Origin: JAZGGS01 sp963749485
GTDB taxonomy: Bacteria > Bacteroidota > Ignavibacteria > Ignavibacteriales > Ignavibacteriaceae
DNA: 16,492 nt
NCBI GenBank assembly: GCA_963749485.1
Contig: CAVVMV010000015.1
Span: forward strand, 1 to 16,492
Direction of reading: 5' to 3'
The translations under genes were made by a program, and so were the position numbers. Below, piece by piece: positions 7,940-16,492 of the stretch; positions within the stretch are counted from its first letter, which is position 1, and the number at the start of each line of letters is the position of its first letter. The notes below the pieces were generated by a model. The model had not been told where the DNA came from and did no database searches. It saw only the letters and a list, made by a program, of their open reading frames with translations.

Positions 7940-8427
7940 ATTTATCAGATCAGCATTTTACAGATGATAATATTATAATTACTAAAGTTGAAGACCTGTT
8001 TAACTGGGCACGCCTATCATCACTGTGGCAGGTTGGTTTTGGATTAGCTTGCTGTGCAATTGAAATGATGGCTACATCTGCGTCACACTATGATTTTGAC
8101 CGCTTTGGTGTAATTCCCCGTCCTTCACCACGCCAATCTGATGTAATTATTATTTCCGGCACAGTCACCCTTAAAATGGCAATCAGGATTAAAAGATTGT
8201 ACGAACAGATGCCTGATCCAAAATATGTTATTTCTATGGGTAGCTGTTCAAATTGTGGCGGACCTTACTGGGAGCACGGTTATCATGTTTTAAATGGTGT
8301 TGACAGGGTTATACCTGTTGATGTATTTGTACCCGGTTGCCCTCCTCGCCCGGAAGCACTGCTGGAAGGACTTTTAAAGCTTCAGGAAAAAATAAGAAAT
8401 GAATCTTTTGGTAATAAGAACGTATGA
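7936..8427 (+). CDS. nuoB: NADH-quinone oxidoreductase subunit B
   Basis: NuoB carries the terminal iron-sulfur cluster N2, which hands electrons to quinone. The 163-residue protein shows the adjacent cysteine pair Cys39-Cys40 in GLACCAIEMM, Cys104 in SMGSCSNCGGPYW and Cys135 in FVPGCPPRPEALLEG, the standard N2 ligands. IPRPSPRQSDVIIISGTVT is the conserved segment near the quinone site. The length is normal for a soluble peripheral subunit, and the start overlaps the nuoA stop. An 81-base gap to nuoC follows, the largest inside the operon. Confidence 0.97.
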   Translation: MNLSDQHFTDDNIIITKVEDLFNWARLSSLWQVGFGLACCAIEMMATSASHYDFDRFGVIPRPSPRQSDVIIISGTVTLKMAIRIKRLYEQMPDPKYVISMGSCSNCGGPYWEHGYHVLNGVDRVIPVDVFVPGCPPRPEALLEGLLKLQEKIRNESFGNKNV

Positions 8428-8522
8428 AACGAACATGTAAAAATACTTTCATAGTAAAAGTTGATTATATGCTTGTTACATCTGACAAAAAAAATAAATT
8501 ATTAACAAATGAAATCCGCTGA
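8424..8522 (+). CDS. Possible 32-residue small ORF between nuoB and nuoC
   Basis: An ATG overlapping the nuoB stop as ATGA opens 32 codons (MKRTCKNTFIVKVDYMLVTS and onward) that end just inside nuoC. The ATGA overlap is the same arrangement as nuoA-nuoB and nuoD-nuoH. It has no recognised homology and no ribosome site, and an open stretch this short is easily due to chance. I list it because it exactly fills the only sizeable gap inside the operon. Confidence 0.15.
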   Translation: MKRTCKNTFIVKVDYMLVTSDKKNKLLTNEIR

Positions 8523-9039
8523 AGAAATATTTAACATATTAAAAGAAAAATTTCCTGGTTCTGTTACAGAATTGGTTACCGATAAACCGGTTGAACCGTT
8601 TATCGAAGCAAGTCCGCTTGAGATTGATAAGATCTGCTCCTTCCTTTTAGAAAGTGAAGAATTTAAATTCGATTCATTGATGAACCTTTCCGGTGTTGAT
8701 GATGCCAATGGTGAAAAAGAGAAAGATGAAAAAGGATTTGATACAATAAAAGGTGGAACACTAAGTGTTTGGTATCATCTTGAATCGATTGAATTAAAAC
8801 ATAAGATTACTCTAAAAGTTTCCACAGAAAGAGAAAATCCTGAAGTTGCTTCTGTAGCAGAAATATGGAGAAGCTCTGACTGGCACGAACGCGAAGCTTT
8901 TGATCTGTATGGAATTAAGTTTTTAAATCATCCTGATTTAAGAAGAATATTAATGCCTTACGATTGGGAAGCAGGCCATCCATTAAGAAAAGATTATAAG
9001 AACCCTGAATTTTACCAGGGTATGAAAGTACCAGATTAA
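8509..9039 (+). CDS. nuoC: NADH-quinone oxidoreductase subunit C
   Basis: NuoC is the 30-kDa-type peripheral subunit that holds the quinone-reducing module together; it has no cofactor. The 176-residue protein ends with the family signature: DWHEREAFDLYGIKF (124-138), HPDLRRILMPYDWEAGHPLR (141-160) and KDY. An N-terminal alpha/beta part of about 65 residues is followed by a charged, probably exposed insert (about 68-82, GEKEKDEKGFDTIKGG), then the strand-rich core. nuoD starts 15 bases after its stop, as a separate gene rather than the fused nuoCD found in E. coli. Confidence 0.96.
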   Translation: MKSAEEIFNILKEKFPGSVTELVTDKPVEPFIEASPLEIDKICSFLLESEEFKFDSLMNLSGVDDANGEKEKDEKGFDTIKGGTLSVWYHLESIELKHKITLKVSTERENPEVASVAEIWRSSDWHEREAFDLYGIKFLNHPDLRRILMPYDWEAGHPLRKDYKNPEFYQGMKVPD

Positions 9040-9054
9040 AGGATTATTAGCTGA

Positions 9055-10170
9055 ATGGCACTTAAGACAGAAGAAATGATTTTGAATATGGGACCCCAGC
9101 ATCCTTCCACACATGGCGTGTTGAGGTTGGAGCTTAAGCTGGAAGGTGAAATTATTTCTGATGTTATTCCTCACATAGGCTACCTGCATAGATGTTTTGA
9201 AAAGCACGCCGAAGCTATGACGTACCCGCAGGTTATTCCTTACACAGACAGGATGGACTACCTTGCCGCTATGTATAATGAATTTGGGTATGCTCTTGCA
9301 GTTGAAAGATTAATGGGAATTGAAGTGCCGGAAAGAGTTGAATATATCCGCGTTATTATGGGAGAACTTCAAAGGATTGCCTCTCACCTTGTAGCTCTCG
9401 GTACTTATGGTGCAGATATTGGCGCTTTCACACCTTTTCTTTATTGTTTCAGAGATAGAGAAAAAATTCTTCATCTTTTTGAAATTACCTGCGGCGCACG
9501 GCTTCTATATAATTATATATGGATTGGTGGCGTTTCTCACGATCTTCATCCTGATTTTATAAGACTAACAAGAGAGTTTATAAAAGAATTCAGACCAAAT
9601 ATTAAAGAGTTAAACGATCTTCTTTCCTATAACCAGATTTTTATTGATAGAACTGCGAACGTAGCTCCTCTTCCAAAAGAAACAGCAATAAATTATGGAA
9701 TTACAGGACCCAACTTGCGCGCAAGTGGCGTTAAATGGGATCTCAGGAAAGATGATCCATATTCAGTTTATCATAAGTTTGATTACGAAATACCTGTTGG
9801 AACTGGCGAAAGAGGAAAAACAGGTGATTGCTGGGACCGCTATATTATTAGAGTGCGCGAAATGGAGGAGAGTTTAAAAATAGTCGAGCAGGCAATCGAA
9901 CAAATTCCTGATGGCGATGTTACATCAGCAATTCCTAAAAGAGTTAAACCACCTGTAGGACAAATATATACTAGAGTTGAAAATCCACGTGGTGAACTTG
10001 GTTATTTTATTATTAGCGACGGTTCTGTTAATCCTTACAGGATAAAAGTTCGTGCACCTTCATTTGTAAATCTATCTATTATGGGTGAGTTGTGTAAGGG
10101 ATGGATGGTGGCAGATGTTGTAGCAATTCTCGGCAGTATCGATATTGTTTTAGGGGAGATTGACAGATGA
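9055..10170 (+). CDS. nuoD: NADH-quinone oxidoreductase subunit D
   Basis: NuoD is the 49-kDa-type subunit, related to the large subunit of NiFe hydrogenases, and forms much of the quinone pocket. In 371 residues it has the pocket motif NMGPQHPSTHGVLR (11-24, with His16 and His20), HIGYLHRCFEKHAE, YTDRMDYLAAM, GELQRIASHLVALGT, GVKWDLRKDDPY and the C-terminal VVAILGSIDIVLGEIDR. The short N-terminus is complete relative to the conserved core. AAAGGAT upstream is a weak ribosome site. The nuoH start overlaps its stop (ATGA). The frame is unbroken. Confidence 0.97.
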   Translation: MALKTEEMILNMGPQHPSTHGVLRLELKLEGEIISDVIPHIGYLHRCFEKHAEAMTYPQVIPYTDRMDYLAAMYNEFGYALAVERLMGIEVPERVEYIRVIMGELQRIASHLVALGTYGADIGAFTPFLYCFRDREKILHLFEITCGARLLYNYIWIGGVSHDLHPDFIRLTREFIKEFRPNIKELNDLLSYNQIFIDRTANVAPLPKETAINYGITGPNLRASGVKWDLRKDDPYSVYHKFDYEIPVGTGERGKTGDCWDRYIIRVREMEESLKIVEQAIEQIPDGDVTSAIPKRVKPPVGQIYTRVENPRGELGYFIISDGSVNPYRIKVRAPSFVNLSIMGELCKGWMVADVVAILGSIDIVLGEIDR

Positions 10171-11240
10171 TATACGATTGGCTTTTCGAAGTAACCGGCA
10201 GTGGATTGTTAGCAGCTTTTATACAAAGCTGGTTACCCCTTTTGCTTTTTATTCTTCCGTTTGTTTTAGTTGCCGTACTGGCTGAACGAAAAGTATCTGC
10301 ACATATGCAAGACCGGCTTGGACCGATGCGCGTTGGTTATCATGGAGTTCTTCAAACTATAGCTGATCTTATAAAACTTCTGCAAAAAGAAGATATTACA
10401 GCTTCTGCAAATGATAAGAAACTTTTTAACCTCGCTCCCCTGCTGGTTTTTGCAGGAAGCTACGCTGCATTTGCAGCAATCCCTTTTTCAGGTGCGTTTA
10501 TCGGTTCTCAGATAGAACTCGGATTAATTTACATAGTTGCTGTTACCGGATTGGTTGTTGCAGGAATATTAATGGCTGGTTGGGCTTCGAATAATAAGTA
10601 TTCACTTTTAGGTGCAATGCGGGCTGCTGCGCAGATAATCAGCTACGAAATTCCTACGCTTCTGATAATACTTACTGTTATTATGGTAACTGGCACGGTT
10701 AACCTTCATACATTAAGTGAAATGCAAACCGGATACTTCTGGAATTGGATGATACTTGGCGGACCCGAATTGGGTTTACAGAAATTTTTACTTATTCCAT
10801 TTATGATGATGGGATTTCTTATAATTTTTATAAGTATGCTTGCAGAAGTAAACAGAACGCCATTCGATATTCCGGAAGCAGAATCAGAACTTGTATCAGG
10901 ATTTCATACTGAATATTCCGGGATGAAGTTTGCTATGTTCTTCCTTGCAGAGTATGCAAATATGTTTGCTGTTTCTGCAATAATTGCAGTCATATTCTTT
11001 GGCGGTTTCCAATCTCCATTTGGTTATCTTGGTAATTCACTTGGCTGGCAATGGCTTGTTCCTTTCGAACAGTTTTTCTGGTTCACAGTAAAAGGTTTAT
11101 TCTTTATATTCGTACAGATGTGGCTACGATGGACTCTTCCAAGATTCAGGGTTGATCAGCTAATGGCATTTTGCTGGAAGTATATGATCCCGTTTGCATT
11201 TGTAATTTTAATAATCGTTGGATTGATTACAGTTTTATAA
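10167..11240 (+). CDS. nuoH: NADH-quinone oxidoreductase subunit H
   Basis: NuoH is the eight-helix membrane subunit that closes the quinone chamber and links it to the proton-pumping arm. The 357-residue sequence is strongly hydrophobic. AERKVSAHMQDRLGPMRVG lies at 39-57, KLLQKEDITAS at about 70-80, and the conserved acidic cytoplasmic loop at about 226-252 carries RTPFDIPEAESELVSGFHTE. LRWTLPRFRVDQLM sits near the C-terminus. The gene directly follows nuoD. In organisms with a 14-subunit complex nuoE, nuoF and nuoG often lie between these two, and here they do not. Confidence 0.97.
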   Translation: MIYDWLFEVTGSGLLAAFIQSWLPLLLFILPFVLVAVLAERKVSAHMQDRLGPMRVGYHGVLQTIADLIKLLQKEDITASANDKKLFNLAPLLVFAGSYAAFAAIPFSGAFIGSQIELGLIYIVAVTGLVVAGILMAGWASNNKYSLLGAMRAAAQIISYEIPTLLIILTVIMVTGTVNLHTLSEMQTGYFWNWMILGGPELGLQKFLLIPFMMMGFLIIFISMLAEVNRTPFDIPEAESELVSGFHTEYSGMKFAMFFLAEYANMFAVSAIIAVIFFGGFQSPFGYLGNSLGWQWLVPFEQFFWFTVKGLFFIFVQMWLRWTLPRFRVDQLMAFCWKYMIPFAFVILIIVGLITVL

Positions 11241-11241
11241 A

Positions 11242-11838
11242 ATGATTAATTATTTACAAAAATTTTGGGGAGGGCTGTTCACGATTTTAATCGGGATGAG
11301 GGTTACGTTTAAACATATGTTTGTTCCTGCAGTAACCATTCAATACCCTACAGTTAGACCAGAACTTCCCGAACGCGAACGCAACCGTCTTTATGTTAAT
11401 ATGGATGACTGCATTGGCTGCGATCAATGTTCACGTGCATGTCCTGTTTCGTGTATTCATATTGAAACTGTAAAATCAATTCCGGGGGAAGATCTTGGTA
11501 CAACTTCAAATGGAAAAAAGAAAGCGCTCTGGGTTACAAAATTCGATATTGATATTGCAAAATGCTGTTATTGCGAATTATGTGTTTTTCCATGTCCTAC
11601 CGATTGTATTTATATGACAGACGTTTATGAATTTTCTGAATTCGAAAGAAGTAACCTGATTTACGATTTTGTTACATTAAGCCAAGTCGAAATAGCAGAA
11701 AAGAAGAAAAACTTCGAAGAAATGCAGGCAAAAAAGGAAGCTGAAAAAGCAGCTGCAGCTAAAAAAGCCGCTGAAGAGAAAGCTGCTAAAAAAGATGAAC
11801 CGGAACAAAAGCCAGATAGTGAAAAGGAAGAAAAGTAA
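11242..11838 (+). CDS. nuoI: NADH-quinone oxidoreductase subunit I, with K/E/A-rich tail
   Basis: NuoI carries clusters N6a and N6b, which conduct electrons to NuoB. The 198-residue protein has two CxxCxxCxxxCP ferredoxin motifs: Cys57, 60, 63 and 67 (CIGCDQCSRACP), and Cys108, 111, 114 and 118 (CCYCELCVFPCP). The N-terminus has the membrane-surface helix of the family. From about residue 150 a roughly 50-residue tail made almost only of Lys, Glu and Ala follows (AEKAAAAKKAAEEKAAKKDE), likely a charged solvent-exposed helix and not part of the usual core. nuoJ starts at the next base after the stop. Confidence 0.96.
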   Translation: MINYLQKFWGGLFTILIGMRVTFKHMFVPAVTIQYPTVRPELPERERNRLYVNMDDCIGCDQCSRACPVSCIHIETVKSIPGEDLGTTSNGKKKALWVTKFDIDIAKCCYCELCVFPCPTDCIYMTDVYEFSEFERSNLIYDFVTLSQVEIAEKKKNFEEMQAKKEAEKAAAAKKAAEEKAAKKDEPEQKPDSEKEEK

Positions 11839-12327
11839 ATGGGCGTTTACGAAATAATATTTTACTTGTTCGCTGCAGTTACACTTGTTTCAGCAGTGTT
11901 TGTTGTTACCAGCAGGAATATTGTGCGCGCAGCTTTTAACCTGCTGTTTACATTCTTTGGTGTTGCAGGAATTTATGTGCTGCTCGGGGCAGACTTTGTA
12001 GCAATCGTTCAGTTAATAGTTTACGTTGGCGGTATACTTATACTTTTAATCTTTGGTGTTATGATTACAAATAAAATAACAGAAGTTGATATTAAAACCG
12101 GAACTATTCATACTCTTCCTGCTGCAATAGGAGTTGGTCTGTTCACAGGAATTGTTGGCGCTGTTGTTCTTAACACTGAATGGAGAGTTGTTGATTCAGA
12201 AATGCCTGAATCAACTCTTACAACACTTGGCACCATGCTGATAACCGAGTATGTGCTGATTTTTGAACTACTTGGAATTTTACTATTGATTGCACTAATC
12301 GGTGCAGCTTCAATGGCGAGAAAATAA
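11839..12327 (+). CDS. nuoJ: NADH-quinone oxidoreductase subunit J
   Basis: NuoJ is a five-helix membrane subunit whose third helix changes shape during coupling. The 162-residue protein has FAAVTLVSAVFVVTSRN at the start and then the conserved GADFVAIVQLIVYVGGILIL (about 51-70), which includes the TM3 tyrosine-glycine bulge region. The last helix contains LGILLLIALIGAAS. Length and hydrophobic pattern are typical. It abuts nuoI and lies 2 bases before nuoK. Confidence 0.95.
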   Translation: MGVYEIIFYLFAAVTLVSAVFVVTSRNIVRAAFNLLFTFFGVAGIYVLLGADFVAIVQLIVYVGGILILLIFGVMITNKITEVDIKTGTIHTLPAAIGVGLFTGIVGAVVLNTEWRVVDSEMPESTLTTLGTMLITEYVLIFELLGILLLIALIGAASMARK

Positions 12328-12329
12328 TT

Positions 12330-12641
12330 ATGTTAGAAATAAGTTTAACACATTTTTTAGTTGTTAGTTCAATCCTATTTTGCCTTGGCATTTATGGTGT
12401 TGTTACAAGGAAGAATGCCGTTATGGTACTTATGGGTATTGAACTGATACTTAACGCATCAAATATTAATTTTATTGCCTTTGCACGCTATGGTAATTTT
12501 GGTTTGCAAGGACAGATTATGGCACTGTTTGTAATTGTACTTGCCGCAGCAGAAGCTGCTATTGCGCTTGCAATAGTTTTAAATGTTTATAAAACATTTG
12601 TAAATATTAATGTTGATGAATTAGACACTTTAAGAGATTGA
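12330..12641 (+). CDS. nuoK: NADH-quinone oxidoreductase subunit K
   Basis: NuoK is a three-helix membrane subunit related to MrpC and part of the proton path. The 103-residue protein has Glu38 in MVLMGIELILNASNINF and Glu75 in VLAAAEAAIALAIV, matching the two membrane glutamates known to matter in E. coli NuoK. The size is exactly that expected. nuoL begins 4 bases after its stop. Confidence 0.96.
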   Translation: MLEISLTHFLVVSSILFCLGIYGVVTRKNAVMVLMGIELILNASNINFIAFARYGNFGLQGQIMALFVIVLAAAEAAIALAIVLNVYKTFVNINVDELDTLRD

Positions 12642-12645
12642 TTTA

Positions 12646-14741
12646 ATGAGCGAATCTTTACTGGTAACATATTCTCTTCTAATTTTATTCCTGCCGCTGC
12701 TCGGTTTTATCGTAACCTTGCTGCTTGGTAAAGAAAATTCCGAAGATTTTTATTTTCGAGAACCTGGTGATGCTCATCTCACTTGTTTTATCGGGAATAC
12801 TACTGTTCGCTAAATTAACTTCTTTTGCAGATACTGCTATAACCTCTGAGTTTGTATGGATTGATCTTGGAAACGTTCCTGTAATAGGTTCAATAACAAT
12901 CACTCTCGGTATTCTTTTAGATGATATAAGCACTATTAATGCTTGTTATTGTAATGCTTATAAGTTTCCTCGTTCATCTTTTCTCTGTTGATTATATGAA
13001 AGGTGATATAAGATACAACAGGTATTTTGCATACCTCGGTCTTTTCACTTTTTCAATGGCTGGAATTGTAATAACCAGTAACATGCTGATGATGTATATC
13101 TTCTGGGAGTTAGTTGGAATTTCATCTTACCTGTTAATTGGTTTCTGGTACGAGAAAAAATCTGCATCCGATGCAGGTAAAAAAGCATTTATAGTTAACC
13201 GAATTGGTGATATTGGAATGCTTGCAGGAATACTAATTCTTTTTGCAACATATCAAACATTTACCTTCCAGGATATTTTTGGAGAGATTGCAAAGGGTAA
13301 CCTTCCTTTTAACAGCGGATTTTGGTTAACTGTTACAGGAATTTTAATCTTCTGCGGAGCAATAGGAAAATCTGCACAGTTCCCTCTTCATGTTTGGCTT
13401 CCCGATGCAATGGAAGGTCCTACTCCTGTTAGCGCACTTATTCATGCAGCTACAATGGTTGCAGCCGGTGTTTATTTAGTTGTAAGAATTTTTGGAATAC
13501 TTACTGCCGATGCAATGTTGTTCATTGCAGCAATTGGAGCTTTATCTGCATTTATTCCTGCAACAATTGCATTAACACAAAATGATATTAAAAAAGTTTT
13601 AGCTTATTCCACTATCTCACAGCTTGGTTATATGATTTTAGCACTTGGAGTTGGTGCATATAAGTTTGCATTCTTCCATCTTATAACTCATGCATTTTTT
13701 AAAGCTTGTTTATTTTTAGGTTCCGGTTCAGTTATTCATGCAATGCATCATGAACAGGATATTACTCAAATGGGCGGGCTTCGTAAAAAGATGCCTATAA
13801 CTTATGCTACATTTCTTATATCATCACTTGCTATTTCTGGTATTCCTCTTACATCAGGATTTTTAAGCAAGGATGGTATTCTTTCGGGAACATTTGCGTT
13901 CGGTTCGCTTACAGGACATTGGCTCTTTCCTGCAGTTGGATTTTTTGTTGCATTGTTAACCGCATTTTATATGTTCCGTCTGGTTATTTTAACTTTCCAT
14001 GGCGAACCAAAGAATAAAGAAAAATATGATCACGCACATGAATCTGGTTTTAATATGGCATTTCCATTAGTTGTGCTTGCTGGTCTTTCCTTCTTTATTT
14101 GGTACACTCCAAATCCAATTGATCCTGAAGCTGGCTGGTTTTATTCCGATTGGATTGAAACGCCAGTTCTTCATACTCCGGAAAGTGAAAGATTCGATTT
14201 TATGATGGCAGATGTTGTTAGCGCAGATCATGGTGAACAGCATGAAGTAATGTATTCAGAAACATATACTTCTGCTTTACATAATGCTCATGGAACTGCT
14301 GTAATTCTTTCGCTGTTTGTTGCCATATCAGGAATTCTTCTTGCATTTGTTATGTACCAGTGGAAAAAGATTAGTGCAGATAAACTTGCGGAGAGATTCA
14401 AACCACTCTATAAGTTTTCTTTGAACAAATGGTATTTCGATGAATTTTATGATAAAACTTTTGTTGCCGGTACACTTGGATTAGCACGGTTCCTTGCTAA
14501 ATTCGATCTTAAAGTAATAGATGGAATTGTTGATGGAAGTGCTACTGTTACAAAGGCTTTTTCAAGGTTTGCAGGTAAGTTTGATAACATTGTAGTTGAC
14601 GGACTTGTAAACTTAATGGCTTATTTAAGCGGGTTTATCGGTTTACTATTCAGGAGATTTCAGACAGGTAAAGTGCAAACTTACCTTGTACTGGTTGTTT
14701 TTTCATTAGTCATTTTATTGTTTTTATTTAAATCTATATAA
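12646..14741 (+). CDS. nuoL: NADH-quinone oxidoreductase subunit L (two apparent frameshifts)
   Basis: NuoL is the distal antiporter-like proton pump of complex I with the long lateral helix. The ATG at 12646 (MSESLLVTYSLLILFLPLLG) leaves frame at the AAA run 12730-12732; dropping one A gives LLGKKIPKIFIFEN. The middle frame ends its sense near 12938-12939; dropping one A gives LLDDISTIMLVIVMLISFLV. The remaining 600 codons are unbroken. The corrected length is 697 residues. Family features include YIFWELVG (TM5 glutamate, about 154), GAIGKSAQFPLHVWLPDAMEG (lysine about 241) and PTPVSALIHAATMVAAGVYL. The C-terminal lateral helix and final membrane segment are present. Both breaks fall in a core subunit flanked by intact nuo genes, which favours sequence error. 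Confidence 0.93.
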
Positions 14742-14766
14742 GTTTTTGAAACTATCAGGTAGATAA

Positions 14767-16368
14767 ATGGACTTTCCAATTTTAACTTTTATAACATTCC
14801 TCCCAATTCTTGGGATGATATTGATCCTCTTCCTGCCAAATAACAAAGTGCAGATGATAAAGAACATCACTTTGTTTGCAACTGGAATGCAGGTAATCCT
14901 TTCGGTTATTCTTCTTACTGCATTCGATTACTCTCTTGGCGGTATAAACGATCCAAACTCTTTCCAGTTTGTTGAAAAATTCAGATGGATTAATATTGAA
15001 GGATTTCCCTGGATCGGTACAATTAAGATAGATTATTTTATGGGCGTTGATGGATTAAGCACACCGCTTATACTATTAACTTCTATTGTAATGTTAATTG
15101 CAACTTTATCTTCCTGGAATATTAGTAAATCAATTAAAGGTTACTTTGCATTATTTTTACTGCTCGATACCGGGATGATGGGTGTGTTTGTTTCCCTTGA
15201 TTTCTTCCTCTTCTTTGTATTCTGGGAAATTATGCTTCTCCCTATGTACTTCCTCATCGGTATTTGGGGCGGTCCAAGAAGAGAATATGCAGCTATCAAG
15301 TTCTTCCTCTACACGCTCTTTGGAAGTATTTTTATTTTGCTTGTAATGATAGGGTTATACTTTAGCACAACCGAAACTCTGATTGACGGCTCTAAAGTAT
15401 TTACTTTTAATATTCTTTCGATGATGGACACTGCTAATTTTACTGCGGATGGAATTCTTTCACCGCTGAATCCTGATAACCTAAGATTTATAGCTTACAT
15501 TGGATTGTTCGCAGGTTTCGCCATCAAAATTCCAATGTTCCCGTTTCATACCTGGTTACCCGATGCACATGTTGAAGCGCCAACTCCAATAAGTGTTATT
15601 CTTGCAGGTGTTCTGCTGAAGTTGGGTATTTACGGAATCCTTCGTCTCAACTATCCCATATTTCCTGAACTCACACTGCAGCTTGCGTGGTACATTGGTT
15701 TGTTTGGAATGATAAATATTATTTACGGTGCTTTAACTGCAATGGCACAGAGGGACTTTAAGAAGCTTATCGCTTACTCCTCTATTTCGCATATGGGTTA
15801 TTGCCTGCTTGGAATTGCCTCGCTTAATACGTTAGGTATCTCGGGAGCGATTCTCCAGATGTTCAACCATGGTACAATTACTGCAATGCTCTTCCTTATT
15901 GTTGGAGTGCTTTACGACAGAACTCATACGAGAAACCTTGATGATTTTGGAGGAATTGCTACACAGATGCCTGCTTATACCGGCTTTGTTATGGTTGCAT
16001 TCTTTGCCGCAATCGGTTTACCAGGTTTAAGCGGATTTATTTCTGAAGCTTTTGTATTCCTTGGTGCTTTTGGCGAACCAACAATCAGAGTTATAACTGT
16101 TATCTCTACACTTGGAATTTTATTGGGTGCAGGGTATATGCTCTGGACAATGCAAAGAGTATACCTTGGTCAGTTAAAAGATAAATGGTCTTCTCTAAAA
16201 GATCTTGATGTAAGGGAATATTTAATGTTTATTCCATTAACTGCAATAATAATTTTCCTTGGTGTTTATCCATCTGCAATGCTGGATATTATGACGTCAT
16301 CAGTAAATCAAATGGTTAAGTTTATGCAGGATGCACAAGCTTTCTATAGTTCCATAGGTGGTTTTTAA
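14767..16368 (+). CDS. nuoM: NADH-quinone oxidoreductase subunit M
   Basis: NuoM is the second antiporter-like proton-pumping subunit. The 533-residue membrane protein has Glu154 in VFWEIMLLPMYFLIGIWGG, Lys254 in FAIKIPMFPFHTWLPDAHVE and Lys285 in GVLLKLGIYG, the conserved charged residues of the channel, plus APTPISVILAG and KKLIAYSSISHMGYCLLG. A CAGGTAG ribosome site sits about seven bases before the ATG. The length is slightly above E. coli NuoM (509) and the frame is unbroken. Confidence 0.97.
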   Translation: MDFPILTFITFLPILGMILILFLPNNKVQMIKNITLFATGMQVILSVILLTAFDYSLGGINDPNSFQFVEKFRWINIEGFPWIGTIKIDYFMGVDGLSTPLILLTSIVMLIATLSSWNISKSIKGYFALFLLLDTGMMGVFVSLDFFLFFVFWEIMLLPMYFLIGIWGGPRREYAAIKFFLYTLFGSIFILLVMIGLYFSTTETLIDGSKVFTFNILSMMDTANFTADGILSPLNPDNLRFIAYIGLFAGFAIKIPMFPFHTWLPDAHVEAPTPISVILAGVLLKLGIYGILRLNYPIFPELTLQLAWYIGLFGMINIIYGALTAMAQRDFKKLIAYSSISHMGYCLLGIASLNTLGISGAILQMFNHGTITAMLFLIVGVLYDRTHTRNLDDFGGIATQMPAYTGFVMVAFFAAIGLPGLSGFISEAFVFLGAFGEPTIRVITVISTLGILLGAGYMLWTMQRVYLGQLKDKWSSLKDLDVREYLMFIPLTAIIIFLGVYPSAMLDIMTSSVNQMVKFMQDAQAFYSSIGGF

Positions 16369-16388
16369 CAAAAAGTAAGTAGAATAAA

Positions 16389-16492
16389 TTGAACATTGAA
16401 ATTCTTTCTTCCAGTCTCGAATTTATAAAGCCGGAAATAGCTCTATCGCTTACGCTGGTTCTTATTGTCGTAATCGATCTGATTATGGGTAA
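16389..16492 (+). CDS. nuoN: NADH-quinone oxidoreductase subunit N (5' part only)
   Basis: The last 104 bases encode the start of a hydrophobic protein, MNIEILSSSLEFIKPEIALS, continuing into LTLVLIVVIDLIMG. PEIALSLTLVLIVVIDL resembles the first helix of NuoN, the third antiporter-like subunit, and the position after nuoM is the usual place for nuoN. No ATG is available: an in-frame TAG lies just upstream, so TTG at 16389 is the probable start. The window ends after 34 codons. Confidence 0.8.
   Translation, partial: MNIEILSSSLEFIKPEIALSLTLVLIVVIDLIMG

Noticed and set aside
1771..12939. Programmed +1 frameshifting as a shared system explaining the breaks
   Set aside because: The sites share no common slippery sequence, stop codon or structure, and one needs the opposite shift; sequence error is simpler.
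12725..12991. Separate 88-codon gene between nuoK and nuoL
   Set aside because: Its residues continue NuoL on both sides once one base is dropped at each end, so it is part of nuoL.

Overview
The window is AT-rich bacterial chromosome with ordinary core metabolism. It holds two divergent gene blocks that meet in one regulatory region at about 7052-7492. Protein content and weak Shine-Dalgarno use suggest the Bacteroidota/Chlorobi side of bacteria, possibly an Ignavibacteria-like lineage. That placement is an inference from remembered family resemblance, not from a search. I see no rRNA, tRNA, CRISPR array, insertion sequence, prophage gene or defence gene.

Left block, minus strand, read from about 7051 down to 1: an unrecognised helical protein (7051-6186); a mannose-1-phosphate guanylyltransferase ManC (6185-5116); an RpiB/LacAB-family sugar-phosphate isomerase homologue with an extra N-terminal segment (5103-4461); then, after a 168-base gap, pyrK-pyrD-folC, which is the electron-transfer and catalytic subunits of the NAD-linked class 1B dihydroorotate dehydrogenase followed by folylpolyglutamate synthase; and finally transcription terminator Rho, cut by the left edge of the window. 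Rho has its own good sigma70-like promoter overlapping the end of folC.

Right block, plus strand, 7493 to the window end: a tight complex I operon, nuoA-B-C-D-H-I-J-K-L-M-N, with nuoN cut by the right edge. nuoE, nuoF and nuoG are absent between nuoD and nuoH, so this locus encodes the membrane arm plus the quinone-reducing connecting module but no NADH-oxidising module. A consensus TTGACA promoter lies just before nuoA.

The most striking irregularity is eight apparent single-base frameshifts in five genes: folC two, manC two, rpiB-like one, the unknown gene one, nuoL two. Seven need removal of one base and one needs addition of one base. After correction every gene has a length divisible by three and reads as a normal-length family member. 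Sequence or assembly error is the simplest explanation. I give each of these genes as a single corrected feature. Nothing in the window looks like a new multi-gene system. The better leads are the divergent RpiB homologue, the unknown gene upstream of manC, and the repeat-containing promoter region between the two blocks.
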